From Diprion similis (Eukaryota; Arthropoda; Insecta; Hymenoptera; Diprionidae), in NCBI RefSeq assembly GCF_021155765.1, contig NC_060105.1, positions 16,649,001-16,713,000 of the forward strand: DNA of 64,000 nt, written 5' to 3'. Positions 11,821 through 23,870 of this stretch are shown in pieces. The position numbers and the translations under genes were made by a program. How positions within the stretch are numbered: the first letter of the stretch is position 1; each line of letters starts with the position of its first letter. The notes below the pieces were generated by a model. The model was not told the DNA's origin. It was given only the letters and a program-made list of their open reading frames with translations, and searched no databases.

Positions 11821-12460
11821 TACAGGGTGAGGCATTTAAGTTGACAAACGCGAATAACTTGAAACCGAAGTGTTTCCGAGAAAAATATTTCAGACAAAAA
11901 TTTTATCATCTTTGTAGCGGGATCTAATGGGTGTAATTTTTTTCAGGTCAGTGGGAAAATTCAAGGACATTTGAAGGTCGAATTCGTTTTTTCAAACGGA
12001 TACCTCTATTTTATGTGAGAGAATAAGCCATTTTTGTTGCATTTTGTAGCAGAAGATCTCTCTCAATATTTCGGCAAGCATTTTTTATCCATTCTTTCAT
12101 ATTTTCCTGTGTAGTTGGCACATTTTTATGATCTTTTTTGTTTTTGAGATATCCCAACAGAAAAAAATCTGGCGAGGTCTCGTGTTATACTGAGTATTGG
12201 TTGAACAGAGTGGTGTGAAACCGCACAATATGAATCGGTAAAAAGCTAAAAAAAAAAAGAAGAAAATATGGGTATCGATTTGAAAAAACGAAGTTGAGCT
12301 TCTTATGTCTTTGAAGTCCTCCACTGACATGAAAATAATTGTAGCTATCAGAGCCCGCTTCAAAGATGATAAGACTTTTGTACGATTGTGAAAATTTTTT
12401 CTCGAAATTACTCCATCTTCAAGTTATTCGCGTTCGCCAACTTAAATGCGTCACCCTGTA
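11821..12460. mobile_element. TA-flanked transposon remnant with 43-bp inverted ends
   Basis: The left end TACAGGGTGAGGCATTTAAG and the right end reverse-complemented (TACAGGGTGACGCATTTAAG) agree for about 43 bp through CGCGAATAACTTGAA with three or four mismatches. Ends of type TACAGGGTG with a TA at the edge suggest a Tc1/mariner-like target, but no transposase is left in the 640 bp. The minus-strand frame 12097-12363 is not recognisable. Bases 12461-12998 hold no gene I can support. Confidence 0.65.
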
Positions 12461-12998
12461 CATATATTTTGTATTAGGTATACTAAGAATGTAATTATAT
12501 TGTACGTAATTTGACTCTTCAGTGCAGATCACAATTCAAATTCATCAACACGTCATCATTAAGCACGTACACTAACACGAATTCGTTACTGCACAGCATT
12601 TGTCGCACTACATTAGAACGTGGCGACTTGTATATACAGCTAAACTTTGTAGGAATCCGACTTGCCGACATACCTGCGGCCGTACAAGGCTCAATTCAAT
12701 TATACGAGTATACCATTCTATTCTACACATTTTCAGACTACAAAGAACACGAACGCTGTGAATCACATAGATGTACTACGAGTGAGAGAGAAGGCAGCAT
12801 AAGACATTCACGTATTCCATGATTTAGTTTTATAAAATGATTGGAAAAACTGTTTCAGGATGTACGGGACGAACAGTTAGCTGAAAAAGATTTCAAAACA
12901 AAAACACGGCTAAGCAAAGGTTTAAAAAATTCAATTGCACCTCCCTGTGATAATGAAAGATGTACGGACACTGAATTTCAATTGTAAGGAAACTGTTA

Positions 12999-13293
12999 TT
13001 AACCCTAGAACGAAAAACTGGGGTGGATATCCACCCCAAGTGAACCTTGAAAAATGAGGTTTTCGCTGATTTTCATCATTTTGTATGTCTTCGAATCGAC
13101 TTTTCACCAATGAAACTTGGATGAAGCTGATTTCGCCATTCTCTTCCTGATAAAAAAAAAACGAAAGGATTAATCTACTTACCCGTCCCATTATTGCTCT
13201 GGGAATGATTTTACAATCAAGAAACGCGTGGGGTAAATACTTACCCCAGTTTGTAGTATGGGGTTCAAAAAAAGTTTGTCGTTTTACGGTTAA
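12999..13293. mobile_element. piggyBac-like MITE
   Basis: TTAA stands at both edges (12999-13002 and 13290-13293). The ends read CCCTAGAACGAAAAAC on the left and CCGTAAAACGACAAAC on the right when reverse-complemented. The CCYTAGAA start and TTAA target are typical of piggyBac. Subterminal hairpins GGGGTGGATATCCACCCC and GGGGTAAATACTTACCCC are present. It is non-autonomous. Confidence 0.75.
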
Positions 13294-14700
13294 CACGATC
13301 AGAGAAACGGCATTATTCTACTATTTTTTCACCGCAATATTTAATCAGTTCGCCTGCGAATGTGAAAGGTGTTTTGAATGTCGAGAAAACAAAATGCCGT
13401 ATACATACATAGTATCGCTGTGTAAGTACATACACTTGGGGATATGGATTCTGAGCGGCTAACTTTTTCGCGAGTCAGTTACGCTGGCAATGGAGATTCA
13501 GCAAGATTCTGCAGTACCACTGTCGGTCGGCCGCTACGGAGTGAATCTGCATTACCGACGTAATTGTCTTGTCGAAAAAGTGAGCCTTCTCAAAATCTTA
13601 TATGCATACCACCGACACGTTGGAAAATGTCCTCATGACGTCAGAGCCTGGTTGTCGGCGCCATTTTATCACCACATAACCTAAGTTTTCGATTTTAATG
13701 GAGGCAAATGGTAATTCTTAAGTTTTCAAATTACTCAGGTCACATAAATTAATGACACATAATCAATAATATACGTCTTTTACTATCCAAACGTAAAAAA
13801 CACGGTCAATGGTCAGCTGTCAGCGTGGTTGCATTAGTTTGATTTTTTTCCATCACTTGACGCATTCCAAAGTGACAATCCCGATAGTATGGACTACGCT
13901 TAAGCCAGTAGAATATGGCCGGTAGAAAGAGATAGTGATCGGTGGAGTTCAACCTCGTCTCTTTCTATTCAGGAGCGTAGCAATATGATTCAGGGCCCTT
14001 AACGCACTGGGCCAACACAAATTTTGGCGCGCGCACTGCGCATTCGGATTTGCCATCAAATGAACGTTAATTAAATTAACAAACTAATAGGGACTCAAAT
14101 AAGTAATTTCGATCGCAAGCAAGTGTAATAATAAATGTATCAATGTCATTGTACGTGCCATCGAGTGACGATATTCATAGAGGCAGGATCCTCGATTTAT
14201 AATTTTATGACCCGCGACCGAGATTGGCAGTATTTTTTTTGTAACGTATTAATTATTGTGAGTTTGAAAATTTTCAAATTTGTATGGAAACTCAATGTTC
14301 TGAGTAATTATTGAGGATTAGTTAGGAGAAAATAAAAATGTACATAAGTTACAATTTGAAAAATATTGGTCAATTTTTTTTCTCCTACTCGAAAATGTTC
14401 GAGAACTTTTAACAGCGCACCCTAAATTCTTACCTGTCAGACGATCTACGGAGAATTCATTAACGAATAAAAATGAACCATCTGGTAATAAAATGCGCCA
14501 TTTGTAACCAGAATCTGGCAAGTAATGTTGATTTTTGGTTTAAAAATATTGAAATAATGTTATTTATCTGGGTAGTTATTATTAATATCACGAGGTCTTA
14601 CATATGCAAGTCAATGTTTATATTTTCCTGTGACACAGGAGCTTTTTTTGGTTACATGTAACTTTCCTGAGTTCCACTACTAAAGATCGACGCACCGTCG
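13294..14700. other. Spacer without recognised gene
   Basis: Mixed composition. A small imperfect hairpin, GTAGAAAGAGA against TCTCTTTCTATTC, occurs at 13921-13971. The open frames in this stretch show no family resemblance and no pair of splice sites that would join them. Confidence 0.4.
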
Positions 14701-15886
14701 AAAGGAATTGGCCGATTAGCCATAAGGTTTTGCCCACGACGTGTATTTGAATGAAAAAATTTGAGCTCATAGCGGAGACTTCCTACTTTGATAAATATAT
14801 TTTTTTGGATTTTTTTCACCACCTTGTTTTTTGTAAAAAATTGGAAAACAGATTCTTGGAACCAAGACAGCGGCACACACAAAATTTTTACTGGAGGTGA
14901 CTTTCCTCGAAAGAAACCTACCCTTGTTTGTGCAAACTATAAAACCCACGAGCACGTATTCAAATATCTAAAAAACCTCCACTAAGGGGACACGTCGGTG
15001 AAATTCTAAACTGTTTCGATTTACTTGAAACTTAAACTCATAATAAAGCTTCATAAATCAAGTGGTTTTTCCTCGATTCCAATCAGTTACGTTTCACTTG
15101 TGTCCAGTTATTATTTAGAATCACCTCAAAAAGTGGTGTTTTCCGAAAAGCTCCTTGCGTTCTAATTCTTATCGTAAAAATCTTAAAAACTCCACAGCCA
15201 TGAGAGAAGCGTAGGAAAAAAAAGTTACTATGGAAATTGCAATCCTGCAAATCACCACAACATTGGTCTAATAATTGGCAATTGACAATTGTCAAAAAAA
15301 CTGTCAATTATCAATTGAGACAATTAGGTGGTGACTTGTCGGATTGCAATTTTCATGGTAACTTTTCTTCTCTACGCTCCTCTAATGGCTGTGGAATTTT
15401 TAAAAATTTTTACGATGACAATTGTAACGCAAGGAGCTTTTCGAACACCACTTTTTGAGGTAATTCTAAATAATAACTGGACACACGTAAAACGTAACTG
15501 ATTGGAACCGACTGAAAACCACTTGATTTATGAAGCTTTATTAGGAGTTCAAGTTTCAAGTAAATCGAAAAAGTTTAAAGTTTCACTGACGTGTCCCCTT
15601 AGAGGAGGTTTCTTAGATATTTGAGTACGTCCCCGTGGGTTTTATAGTTTGCGCAAATGAGGGTAGATTTCTTTCGAGGAAAGTCACCTCCAGTAAAAAT
15701 TTGGTGTGTGCCGCTGTCTTGGTTCCAAGAATGTGTTTTCCAATTTTTTACAAAAAAGAAAGGGGTGGAAGAAATCCAAAAAAATATTTTCATCAAAGTA
15801 GAAGGTCTCCGCTATGAGTTCAAATTTTTTCATTCAAATACACGTCGTGTGCAAAACTCTTATGGCTAACCGGCCAATGCCGTTGA
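14701..15886. mobile_element. Giant palindrome, arms of about 590 bp
   Basis: The outer left GGAATTGGCCGATTAGCCAT mirrors the outer right ATGGCTAACCGGCCAATGCC. Inside, GGTTCCAAGAATGTGTTTTCC, CACTAAGGGGACACGTC against GACGTGTCCCCTTAG, and AAGCTTCATAAATCAAGTGG all have mirror partners, down to a centre at about 15294 (CAATTGTC...GACAATT). The mirrored open frames (14652-14955 minus against 15635-15869 plus) are the two arms read from opposite strands, not genes. Arm similarity looks high, so the element may be fairly young. Superfamily unknown. Confidence 0.8.
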
Positions 15887-15977
15887 ACCCTTTCCATTCA
15901 CTTGTTAATTTAATATGGGAAGAAAACGGGTGAGTTTGCTCAATCGGTAAGAACAGGAATCGGTAGGCTACATGTCC

Positions 15978-16786
15978 TTAGGGTGCATATAAAGACCCGT
16001 TGTACACCTCGAAAACGCGGGGATGCAAAACTCCTATACTGCTCAAGCGATCAGAGTAAAACTTGGGCAATTAATGCCTCATTTTGGCAAAAAGTGGAGC
16101 GTCTTTTTAATTTTTCAAAATTTTGAAAAAAAATTTACAGATTAGTTACCACCCACAGAAATTGGCAAAATTTTCACAGTTACACTGAATTGATCGAACT
16201 ATCCGGTATGATGCCACTCGGCGGTGATGAAACACACATTTTGAGCCCAGTCCCATGAGATTTGATGGCGAATTGACGAAATGGCAGTTAATCTGGTTTT
16301 CGATTACGAAGAACACCAAAATTTCATTTTGGCGACATTTGTTACCGACCTTTCATGCATGTCAGTAAATATCTTACCGACATTACACGCATACATTACC
16401 GGCATGCGCGTAATATCGGTAACAAATGTCGCCAAAATGAGATTTCGGTGTACTTCGTAATCAAAAACCAGATCAGCTGCCATTTCGTCAATTCGCCATC
16501 AAATCTCATGGGACTGGGCTCAAAATGTGTGTTTCATCACCGCCGAGTGGCATCATACCGAATAGTTCGATCAATTCAGTGCAACTGTAAAAATTTGGCC
16601 AATTTCTGTGCATGGTAACTAATCTGTAAATTTTTTTTCAAAATTTTGAAAAAATAGAAAGAAGATCCACTTTTTGCCAAAATAAGGCATTAATTGCCCA
16701 AGTTTCACTCTGATCGCTTGAGCGGTATAGGAGTTTTGCATCCCTGCGTTTTCGAGGTGTAGAACGAGTCTTTATATGCACCTTAA
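15978..16786. mobile_element. Palindromic element, arms of about 390 bp, TTAA-like edges
   Basis: The left end TTAGGGTGCATATAAAGAC and the right end (TTAAGGTGCATATAAAGAC reverse-complemented) match and the match continues inward. Mirror blocks include CGAAAACGC-GGGATGCAAAA, CACTTTTTGCCAAAA, GATGCCACTCGGCGGTGATG and ATGTCGCCAAAATGA. The loop near 16382 has its own hairpins (ATTACCGGCATGCG). A half copy lies at 60399-60819. The TTAA-like edges hint at a piggyBac-type target. No coding capacity; open frame 16355-16618 is an arm read-through. Confidence 0.8.
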
Positions 16787-17471
16787 GCCTTTATTCCATC
16801 ACATTTTTGCTTTAACCACTGTTTTAACCTGGCTGTATGTATATACAATACGTGCTTAAGACCGGTGTTTCATATTGCTATGCCACGATTCACACTATCT
16901 GAACACCAGAAATAAAATAATCTCTAATTAATATTAGTGTGAGTAGTACGTAGTTGGCAACAGACTACGAGAAATCTAAATACAAACTACATATCACAAC
17001 ACACAATCAGGTTCTTTCTTTTAACTCTATATAATTAAGTTGCGCAATATGTACTTAAAATTTGATATTTCGGCAAACACCGCGTGGTGAAAACGTCAGA
17101 CCTAGAATTGCGGAAATATTGTTTTGAAAACGCTATAAAATCAACAAATAATTGCACTGAAATTCAATGAATTCAATCAGGGCTGATCATGTGCTATAAT
17201 AACGACTTTTGCGTTACCTAAGAGGTCCAGTGCTAACCGGTGCCCACTAATGCTGGCTGAGCGATTGCTGTGTTTGAAAAAGTGTGACGATATGATGATA
17301 TGATGAAACGAAAACGACAGGTTCATGTATAACAGGTTTCGGTGCTGCGGTATTCGGTTTCACGCATTAGAAAAAATATTCAAAGAAACAGCCCCTGTTC
17401 TAAGAAGGGAACAGAAGCGTTGTTCGATATTTCAATAGTATATTGTGTACCAAGGACATAAAGGACATAAG
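16787..17471. other. Spacer without recognised gene
   Basis: AT-rich to mixed. I see no coding exon, no tRNA and no clear repeat pair here. Confidence 0.4.
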
Positions 17472-17910
17472 CCATAAAGCCCGCTTAGCCCTTATTATTA
17501 AGCAGGGCTGATGCAACCGTTTTCTGATACAGCAACTACGTAGTGATTAGATTATTTGAAATAATTTCGCTTATTAGAAGGAAAAAAGTGTGACTATATG
17601 TTTGTTAAGCAGTCTTATTTGAAAAATAAAAAAAATATATTTACAGTTCACATTTGATTTTTATTTGATTTTCTTGAAAATATTGAAAAATATTTTAGCG
17701 GGCTATTTTTCCAGTTTGTTTTTTTTTTTTTTTTTCTTACAAAATTGAAATTGAATCGAAAATTGAAAATATTGAAAACTGAAAACGCCTGGTACTTGAA
17801 TAGCGGGCTAAAAAATTTTTTTTTTAAATCCGGCTGCTCAGCGTTGTAGCCACTTTTAATTTGGTTTTACCCGCGAGACTGAAAGCAGGCAGTTTAGCCC
17901 CGCTTTATGG
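17472..17910. mobile_element. MITE-like element with CCATAAAGC ends
   Basis: The left end CCATAAAGCCCGCTTAGCCC is mirrored by the right end, CCCATAAAGCGGGGCTAAAC when reverse-complemented. Inside, GCGGGCTA occurs twice next to T-rich stretches. About 440 bp, no coding capacity. Confidence 0.5.
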
Positions 17911-18139
17911 GTCAAAAAAACGCAGACATCGTGCATGCGTTACAAAAATATATTTTCACAACTGCAGTGCATGACAATAAATGTCATTTAAAATGTAATT
18001 TCATTGTCTGGCAGATGGTGAAAAAAACAGTGTCACTAATTATATTAAAATATACAAAAAAAAAGAAGAAAAACAGACTTTCGCCCGATAATCAGATGTC
18101 TTACGTTTTATGTTTTTGGTTTCACTGATCGCAAGATCT

Positions 18140-18600
18140 TATACGGAGTCTAGCCAACTGACGAGCAAAAAAAAAGGTTTTCTCACGAATTTTTTTAATG
18201 AGTTTCAACTGTAAATAGTGATGTAGGCTTTCTTAGGCTTAATAAATACACTCTCAAATTACATGAAAAAACTTTTTTTATTGATGTTAATCACTTTTTA
18301 AACACGAAAATCGTAGTTGAAAATCAGTCTGAAAAAATGGTATGTTAATTGCGGTGTTAATGATTTCTTGGCAGTGGTTAACCTAAAATCAAACGGTTTT
18401 AGATTCAGCATTTTAATGGCCTTGGAATGAATCATACGTTTTTTTAAATTTTGATTTTAACTATATTTTTTTTGCAAGAAACGGCAAGAAAAGCGATCTC
18501 TTTCAACTTTTTAAAAAAATGGCCGCCATTTTGTTAATTTTACAAATATCAAAAATCCTATGATTCATTCCAAGGCCATTAACATTAAAACATCGTTTAC
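18140..18600. mobile_element. Palindrome family P1, copy 1 (right arm truncated)
   Basis: This begins with TCTAGCCAACTGACGAGCAAA and includes TTTCAACTGTAAATAGTGATG, CGAAAATCGTAGTTGAAAATC and GGCCTTGGAATGAATCATA. The centre near 18500 is followed by the mirror TATGATTCATTCCAAGGCC. The homology stops there, so the outer right arm is missing. Fuller copies lie at 45463-46191 and 52029-52605. Confidence 0.7.
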
Positions 18601-19234
18601 AAAGATCAGTTTTTAATTGCGGTCTCAAATAGCTTTATAGCCGAGCCTCAAACGTAGATCAAAACCCCGAAGAATCACCGTTTGACAGGTTATAAAATTT
18701 TTCCTCACCGCGGACAGTTTTCGAAAAACAATATCTGGAACACGAAATAACCGTTTTCTCACAAAATTTTCAAAAACGAAAAAAAAAAATTTATTAAGAA
18801 TTTTTTATGTCATTTTTTATGATGCTGGTTTGTATTAATTAATTATTCGATGTTGTTGACATCGGAAGATAACTTCAACTTCCCGACCGGATATAGTCCA
18901 GTCGAATTAGACCAAAAAAAGGAGTGACCCGGAAAAATTTTGTAATGATTTTCCATCAGAAATTTTGGGCTTCAGGATTCGCACTACTACTTCAACCGCC
19001 ATCTTGAATTTACTGAACAACTCGTTTATATTCAATTTCACCCGAAAAATGGTAAATACCAAAGTCGTTTGGAATTAAATTTCTTACAATTTTGATCCTT
19101 ATAAATTTTTCCCTATGATCGATATTTTTCGATTAAGATACGAAAGGAGGCGGTGAATTTTTTCTTTCCAAATAAATTTTTTTAGTCAAAACCACTTCGG
19201 TAATCCCAGCGATATATGTATGTATACACTAAGC

Positions 19235-19377
19235 CGGTTCAGAAAAGGACCTTTTTTTAGCTCGTCTTCGAGATTCTTGCACTTTTACACTAAAAAATAA
19301 CCCACACGAAAGGACTGGGGTGAAAAAAAAAAATTCTCGCGTGACGAAATCTAAAAAAGGCCCTTTTCTGAATGGCC
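19235..19377. mobile_element. 143-bp MITE
   Basis: GGTTCAGAAAAGGACCTTTT at the left is matched by AAAAGGGCCTTTTTTAG read inward from the right end (GGCCATTCAGAAAAGGGCC when reverse-complemented). The inverted ends are about 25 bp. No coding capacity. Confidence 0.55.
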
Positions 19378-21180
19378 TTTATATCTACACACATTATGAT
19401 TTATTAGATGGGTCTAAAAAGTTCATACTTATTCAGGGCTACAACCATGGACGATTCCAAATTTTCTGATCATCACAAGGAGTTCATGTCACAAGCTTCG
19501 CATGCTCGCAATGTGCAACGTGCATGAAAAGGTCTTTGACATCGTTTCAATGACACAACGTGACCTAAGGTGATGTTATATGAGAATTCTATAAGCAATC
19601 TGAAAGCTCGGAGCAAGCTTTCAATGTACGTTAATAATAAGGATGACCAAAGTCAAGTTTTACGTAACTGTATGTAAAGAGTTAGTCAACTTATGTGTGC
19701 AATTTGAAGTCCCCAATTATACATTGGATTGCTTTCTCGGCATTTCCTTGTATATAATGAGGCATTACGTGTTAGGTCAGAGAGCATTCACTTTTGTACT
19801 AATAAGCGGGAAAAATCACGTAAAGAGATATCGTATTTTTATTCAATAAATGCTGAAATATTGAATTCATTCTCATTCGTTCCTTTCGAAACTCCAACTT
19901 GTCTCATCATTTTTACAATAATACTATTACAATTAAGATTCTTGGTAATAATGCGTCTAGTGTATTTATCGATTACGCGAATAAAATGATTCGACCTTCA
20001 GAAACTGAATTACAAATAATACAGTTATTTATCATTATTTTTTTTTATCCTCGAGAAACTTTTGAAAATCTGTAGCTTTACACGTAATGAATTATTCGCT
20101 CGCTGAATATCTACATATTTTCTTTAAATTTCCAAGGAGTCTGGTGCAACTTAGTTATTGTTATTATTGAAGGTATAATGATCAGTTACGAAAGAATCGA
20201 ATCATGCTTCAAGTAAAATTTCGCATGCTCTTATTTTTTGTTATTTATTAAACATTAGATGGTTGCAGTGGCTAAATTTTCAAGAGGCTGAAGTAAGTAA
20301 CGAAAGTTTATTGCAATGATTCACGTTCCGAAAAAACGTCAATGATTCCACAGTTTCAGGATTGTTTGAAATGAAGTAAATCATAATAAGCCAAGACATT
20401 TTCATATTTTAAAAATTTAATCACTTTAAAGGGAAAAATAGATGCAGATGGCTCAAGGTAATAGAGAGTAGAGATCATTTTGCGGACTCAGGTTTACTCA
20501 TCAAAGCCTCGTCCAAAAATTTGTAATATCGTATGTCTAACGTGCAATAACATAAGTCCACGTCTAAACTTGAAGAGTCTCATCGCAGAAAAATTAAGCT
20601 TTGTCCGAGTACATTGAAAGCGTCTCTTCATTTCACTCAAGATTTGTAATTATTGCACAAAAATATTAGTTACTTTGATTCCTGGACAGGTCGGATAACC
20701 ATTGGGCTGAAGTTAGTAACGTGGTCGTAATAATGAAATATTGGGAAGAAAAAATCATTATTTTCCAATTTTACAGTGAGTTTGAAGTAGTCAAATTTTC
20801 AAAATACGAATACATCTTGTCTTACTTCAATTTACCAAATTTCAGACATTCCTAAAATTGCGAAGTAACGACTTTTCCGAAGCTTGAATCACCACAATAA
20901 CGTCAATAGCTTCAGCTTCATGGATGACCTGTGTTTACCTTGAATGTTGTTTTCGCCACCATGTGGAGTACCGGATGCGCTAGTTGGCAATACTGATAAT
21001 TAGTCCTGCACTATTCAAGCACTGGGCATAAGTAGTGCTCACCCGGGCACTGCGGGACACCGATATTCCACTTGTGGATGTCAATACTCCACACTTAACT
21101 ACCGGTGACCATATTCAGTGAACCGAACAACCCGAAACTACTTGAGTGTGTCGCCTCTCCCTCGACCCAGCTGATCTATA
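19378..21180. other. AT-rich spacer without recognised gene
   Basis: Apart from short open frames at 19643-19989 with no family resemblance, I see no feature. The last 80 bases lead into the THAP frame and contain TATAAA at 21182-21187, a possible promoter for the transposon-derived gene. Confidence 0.4.
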
Positions 21181-21269
21181 CCTATAAACAGCTGACCGTT
21201 TGTGATCGTCGCCAGTTATTAGGCATTTTCTGTTGTTTTTGAACAATATTTACATTTCGTGAGATAATC

Positions 21270-21831
21270 ATGCCTTCCGAAGTAAGGAAAGGCAACGTTA
21301 ACTATTGTGTCGTGAATTGCCACAATAGTTTTTGTAATACGACCCTAGAAACGCATTTTTATACGTTCCCTTCGGCTAAGTTCACATCCGAACGCAGAAG
21401 ACAGTGGATAATTGCCGTAAAGAAAAATTACTAAGTTTTATTTTCTTTTACTATAAAATCAACTAAACTTTATTTTGACGCAACTAAGACCTAAAATATA
21501 CTTGTAAAAGTTTATAAATCACTATTGTCATATGATTAAAGACAAGGGTAAAGGTAGACGCGACACAACGCTGTTCGCATGTAGAAGCAACGTCCTATCT
21601 AAAGGAATTTCGTTTTTTCTGTGTAAAGGTGGAAGTCATGTGATGAAATCAGTAATTGATATGTTATTACATGTTCAGTTCAAAGGGTTCGACATGGGAA
21701 CCTACACCGTACTCTTGGATTTGTAGTCAACGCTTCGTTCAAATGAGAAGTCTGAAAAGCGATTCAACTCTAGCTACAACCCAACCATCTTCCCTGCGGT
21801 GTACCGGAAATCGTCTGTGGATGCAAACATT
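21270..21831 (+). pseudogene. THAP-domain gene remnant
   Basis: ATG at 21270 opens 54 codons with CVVNC (THAP zinc ligands), FYTFPSAKF and RRRQWIIAV, then a stop at 21432. A GTAAAG donor after 21416 could begin an intron. From about 21690 the domain resumes: GSTWEPTPYSWICSQRFV (C-x2-H with His changed to Arg), then after a one-base shift NEKSEKRFNSSYNPTIFPAV, carrying the AVPTIF-like end. The lost zinc ligand and the frameshift mark decay. THAP domains bind transposon ends or promoters. It lies on the opposite strand from the transposase. Confidence 0.65.
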
Positions 21832-22089
21832 TCTCTTCTCTCAAGGTATCGGTTATCTTTTCATTGATTTATACATATATCTGTCTGATTCAATCTTAAC
21901 TGCTCTTAACCCAATAGACATGAGAGGAGTATGAAGATAAAGAACCGATCAAACCAACAAAATCCATGAAAAATTCTAACTGTCGATACCAATCAGTCAG
22001 AACAGGCTGCGATTATTTTAGAAGACGTATTAAATCAGCAGGATGTCGCAAAAAAGTTGGCCAAGAAACTCGAGTCAACTTTCCGGAGC

Positions 22090-22810
22090 CAGGTAATAAT
22101 CCTGAGGATAGCAAGTTGCTTGTACAGCTTTGTCAATACACGATAAATTCTGATCCTTTGCGTGATACGCTTGTTATGAATTCAGACGCTGGTAATTTTG
22201 TACGTCTCGTCGGCATCCTCTTTCGAAAAATAAGGGTCGTGCAAAAATGGCGGCATCACGATGACAACGCCTCGTCCACTTTCATCAAGTGCGGCCTTAA
22301 TGCCAGGAACCCCCTTATCTGCAAGAATGATATCGCCAGGTCCTATCAAATCGAGGATACCAGAGCTATTAGTTATTTGAGAATGGCTTGTTCTTCCACC
22401 ATAGCGTTTGGAAATAAATGAAATAAGGCCTCCTGGAGTACACCCAACGAGAATTTTGAGGGTAAACGCTTTCTTGTAATGAGAGTGCAGGCGCACGCGT
22501 TGTTCCACGGTTTACGGCTGTTCTACTTTCATCTCTGAACAATCGATGATAACCCGACAGTCTGTGCATGTTTCTTTAAAAGCCTGTGGCATAGTGGCTG
22601 TTACAACTTCTTTACTAGGCCATACTATAAATTCTTTGCAGGCAGCTGCTAAGTATTGGAGATCCGAAATGAATATTCTCGAGATAGTTGTCCTATGGAC
22701 ACCAGACATCACGCGTAACACTGAATACATAAGTCCACACTTTATTTCGATTAAGGATATCAAAAGTGCATTTTCTTTTGATAACTTCGTTCTTTTAGCA
22801 ATCTAAAGAA
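22090..22810 (-). pseudogene. ISL2EU/IS5-like DDE transposase remnant
   Basis: One minus-strand frame carries SKENALLISLIEIKCGLM, VHRTTISRIF (helix-turn-helix-like), VIIDCSEMKVEQP (first catalytic Asp), an in-frame TAA at 22512-22514, then HSHYKKAFTLKILVG, ISKRYGGRTSHSQIT, GDIILADKG (second Asp) and VIVMPPFL. A TGA at 22182 interrupts the frame again. In-frame homology continues as IHNKRITQRIRIYR, where the usual HVER has Glu replaced by Lys. Two stops and a lost third catalytic acid mean no active enzyme. The plus-strand frame 21966-22421 is a shadow. Confidence 0.8.
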
Positions 22811-23339
22811 TTTTCAATAACAATTAAAATGGATGTAGTGACAGAAGCCAAGTCGAGCATTTCATATTAGTTCATTATATAGAAAACTCCATGGAATCCA
22901 GACGTGCATTTTAGAAAACCATTGAAGTTGACGTCACACATATCTAGCCCAGCAGCTCGGTTCACATAAATAGTATCGTTGCCATATTTCTTTTCCGCAG
23001 TAGTCCTTTTCGTACTAATTAATATCCTTCGATTTTCATGTAAACAAGTTTTGAATTCTGCAACGCAAGTATCCTCTTGAATGTAAATACACCTTCGAGC
23101 ATGCTACCTCCTCCGATAACATTATGTTCATGTGCTGTGTTTTAGTCAATTTACAACCACCATCATAAAATACAGTGATTCGGAACAAATGTTCTGTCTT
23201 TGGCACTCAAATATCTTTATTGCTGTCAACTTAATAATACTGCACATAAATTGTTGCTCTGAATTTTTTTGGACTACAAACCATTTCAATTTGACTAAAA
23301 TTTTTTACTTCAAAGTTGAATAAAACGTTCTACAAGTTT

Positions 23340-23859
23340 TTAGACCAGACATAGAAATCACACATTGTAAGTCTGTTACGTACATCTGTATTTGACCTTA
23401 CGTGAAATATTCTTGACCAGACTTGCCATTATTCACAGTCAGGTATGGAACATTACTTTTATTAGATACGAAGTCCACTACGGAAAGTTTAGAGCAAGAG
23501 CTGGGACATTTCACTTCCAATAATTTTATTATGCATCCATCCTCGACAACTACGCCATCTGGACTGGCGCAAGGCCATGGTTGTAAATGCAGAACGAAAA
23601 GACCTAAGCGTCCAACTCTCATGTAGAAACTCTTTTCATACTCTGAAATAGCTATCATTTCATTTTTGGTGCCATAGTCAACAGCTTTCTTAGCTGCTCT
23701 CTTTAAATCAAAGGGATTGAAAAAATCTTTGAGGAGAGAACCTACACTCTTCCCACTTCGAACTTTGATAGCGTGTGCTTCATAACTAGCAGAGATTCTG
23801 AGTTTTCCAGCAGAAATCAATATTTCGGAATGTAACTGTTTTTCTGTTATAGGACGCAC
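23340..23859 (-). pseudogene. YqaJ-like (lambda exonuclease fold) nuclease remnant
   Basis: The frame 23859-23398 encodes KLRISASYEAHAI, DYGTKNEMIAISEYE, then CASPDGVVVEDG and LLEVKCPSSCS, which are the Glu, Asp and ExK metal-binding motifs of the YqaJ nuclease family. After EYFT an in-frame TAA is followed by GQIQMYVTDL, then after a frameshift by MCDFYVWSKN, both matching the usual YqaJ C-terminus. So the catalytic core is intact but the tail is broken. In ISL2EU elements this nuclease accompanies the transposase. A CCTATAACAG acceptor may mark the start of this exon. Confidence 0.75.
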
Positions 23860-23870
23860 AATTCAACGAC

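Larger units (their letters stand above)
21180..23870. mobile_element. Decayed ISL2EU-type DNA transposon
   Basis: Three decayed parts sit together: a THAP zinc-finger frame (plus), an IS5-like DDE transposase (minus) and a YqaJ/lambda-exonuclease-like nuclease (minus). The pairing of a DDE_4-type transposase with a YqaJ nuclease is a hallmark of eukaryotic ISL2EU elements (family knowledge). I could not identify the terminal inverted repeats, so the outer limits are approximate. Confidence 0.7.

Noticed and set aside
13921..13971. Hairpin that might be a microRNA-like precursor
   Set aside because: The stem is short and interrupted. Nothing in the sequence alone separates it from a tiny MITE.
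14652..15869. Mirrored frames repeating MCVPLSWFQE-type peptides on both strands
   Set aside because: They are the two arms of a palindrome read from opposite strands, not a protein family.
21966..22421. Plus-strand frame of 151 codons
   Set aside because: Mostly antisense to the DDE transposase remnant, whose minus-strand reading carries the catalytic motifs. A short coding-like piece before it (21966-22080) may belong to the THAP gene but is not convincing alone.
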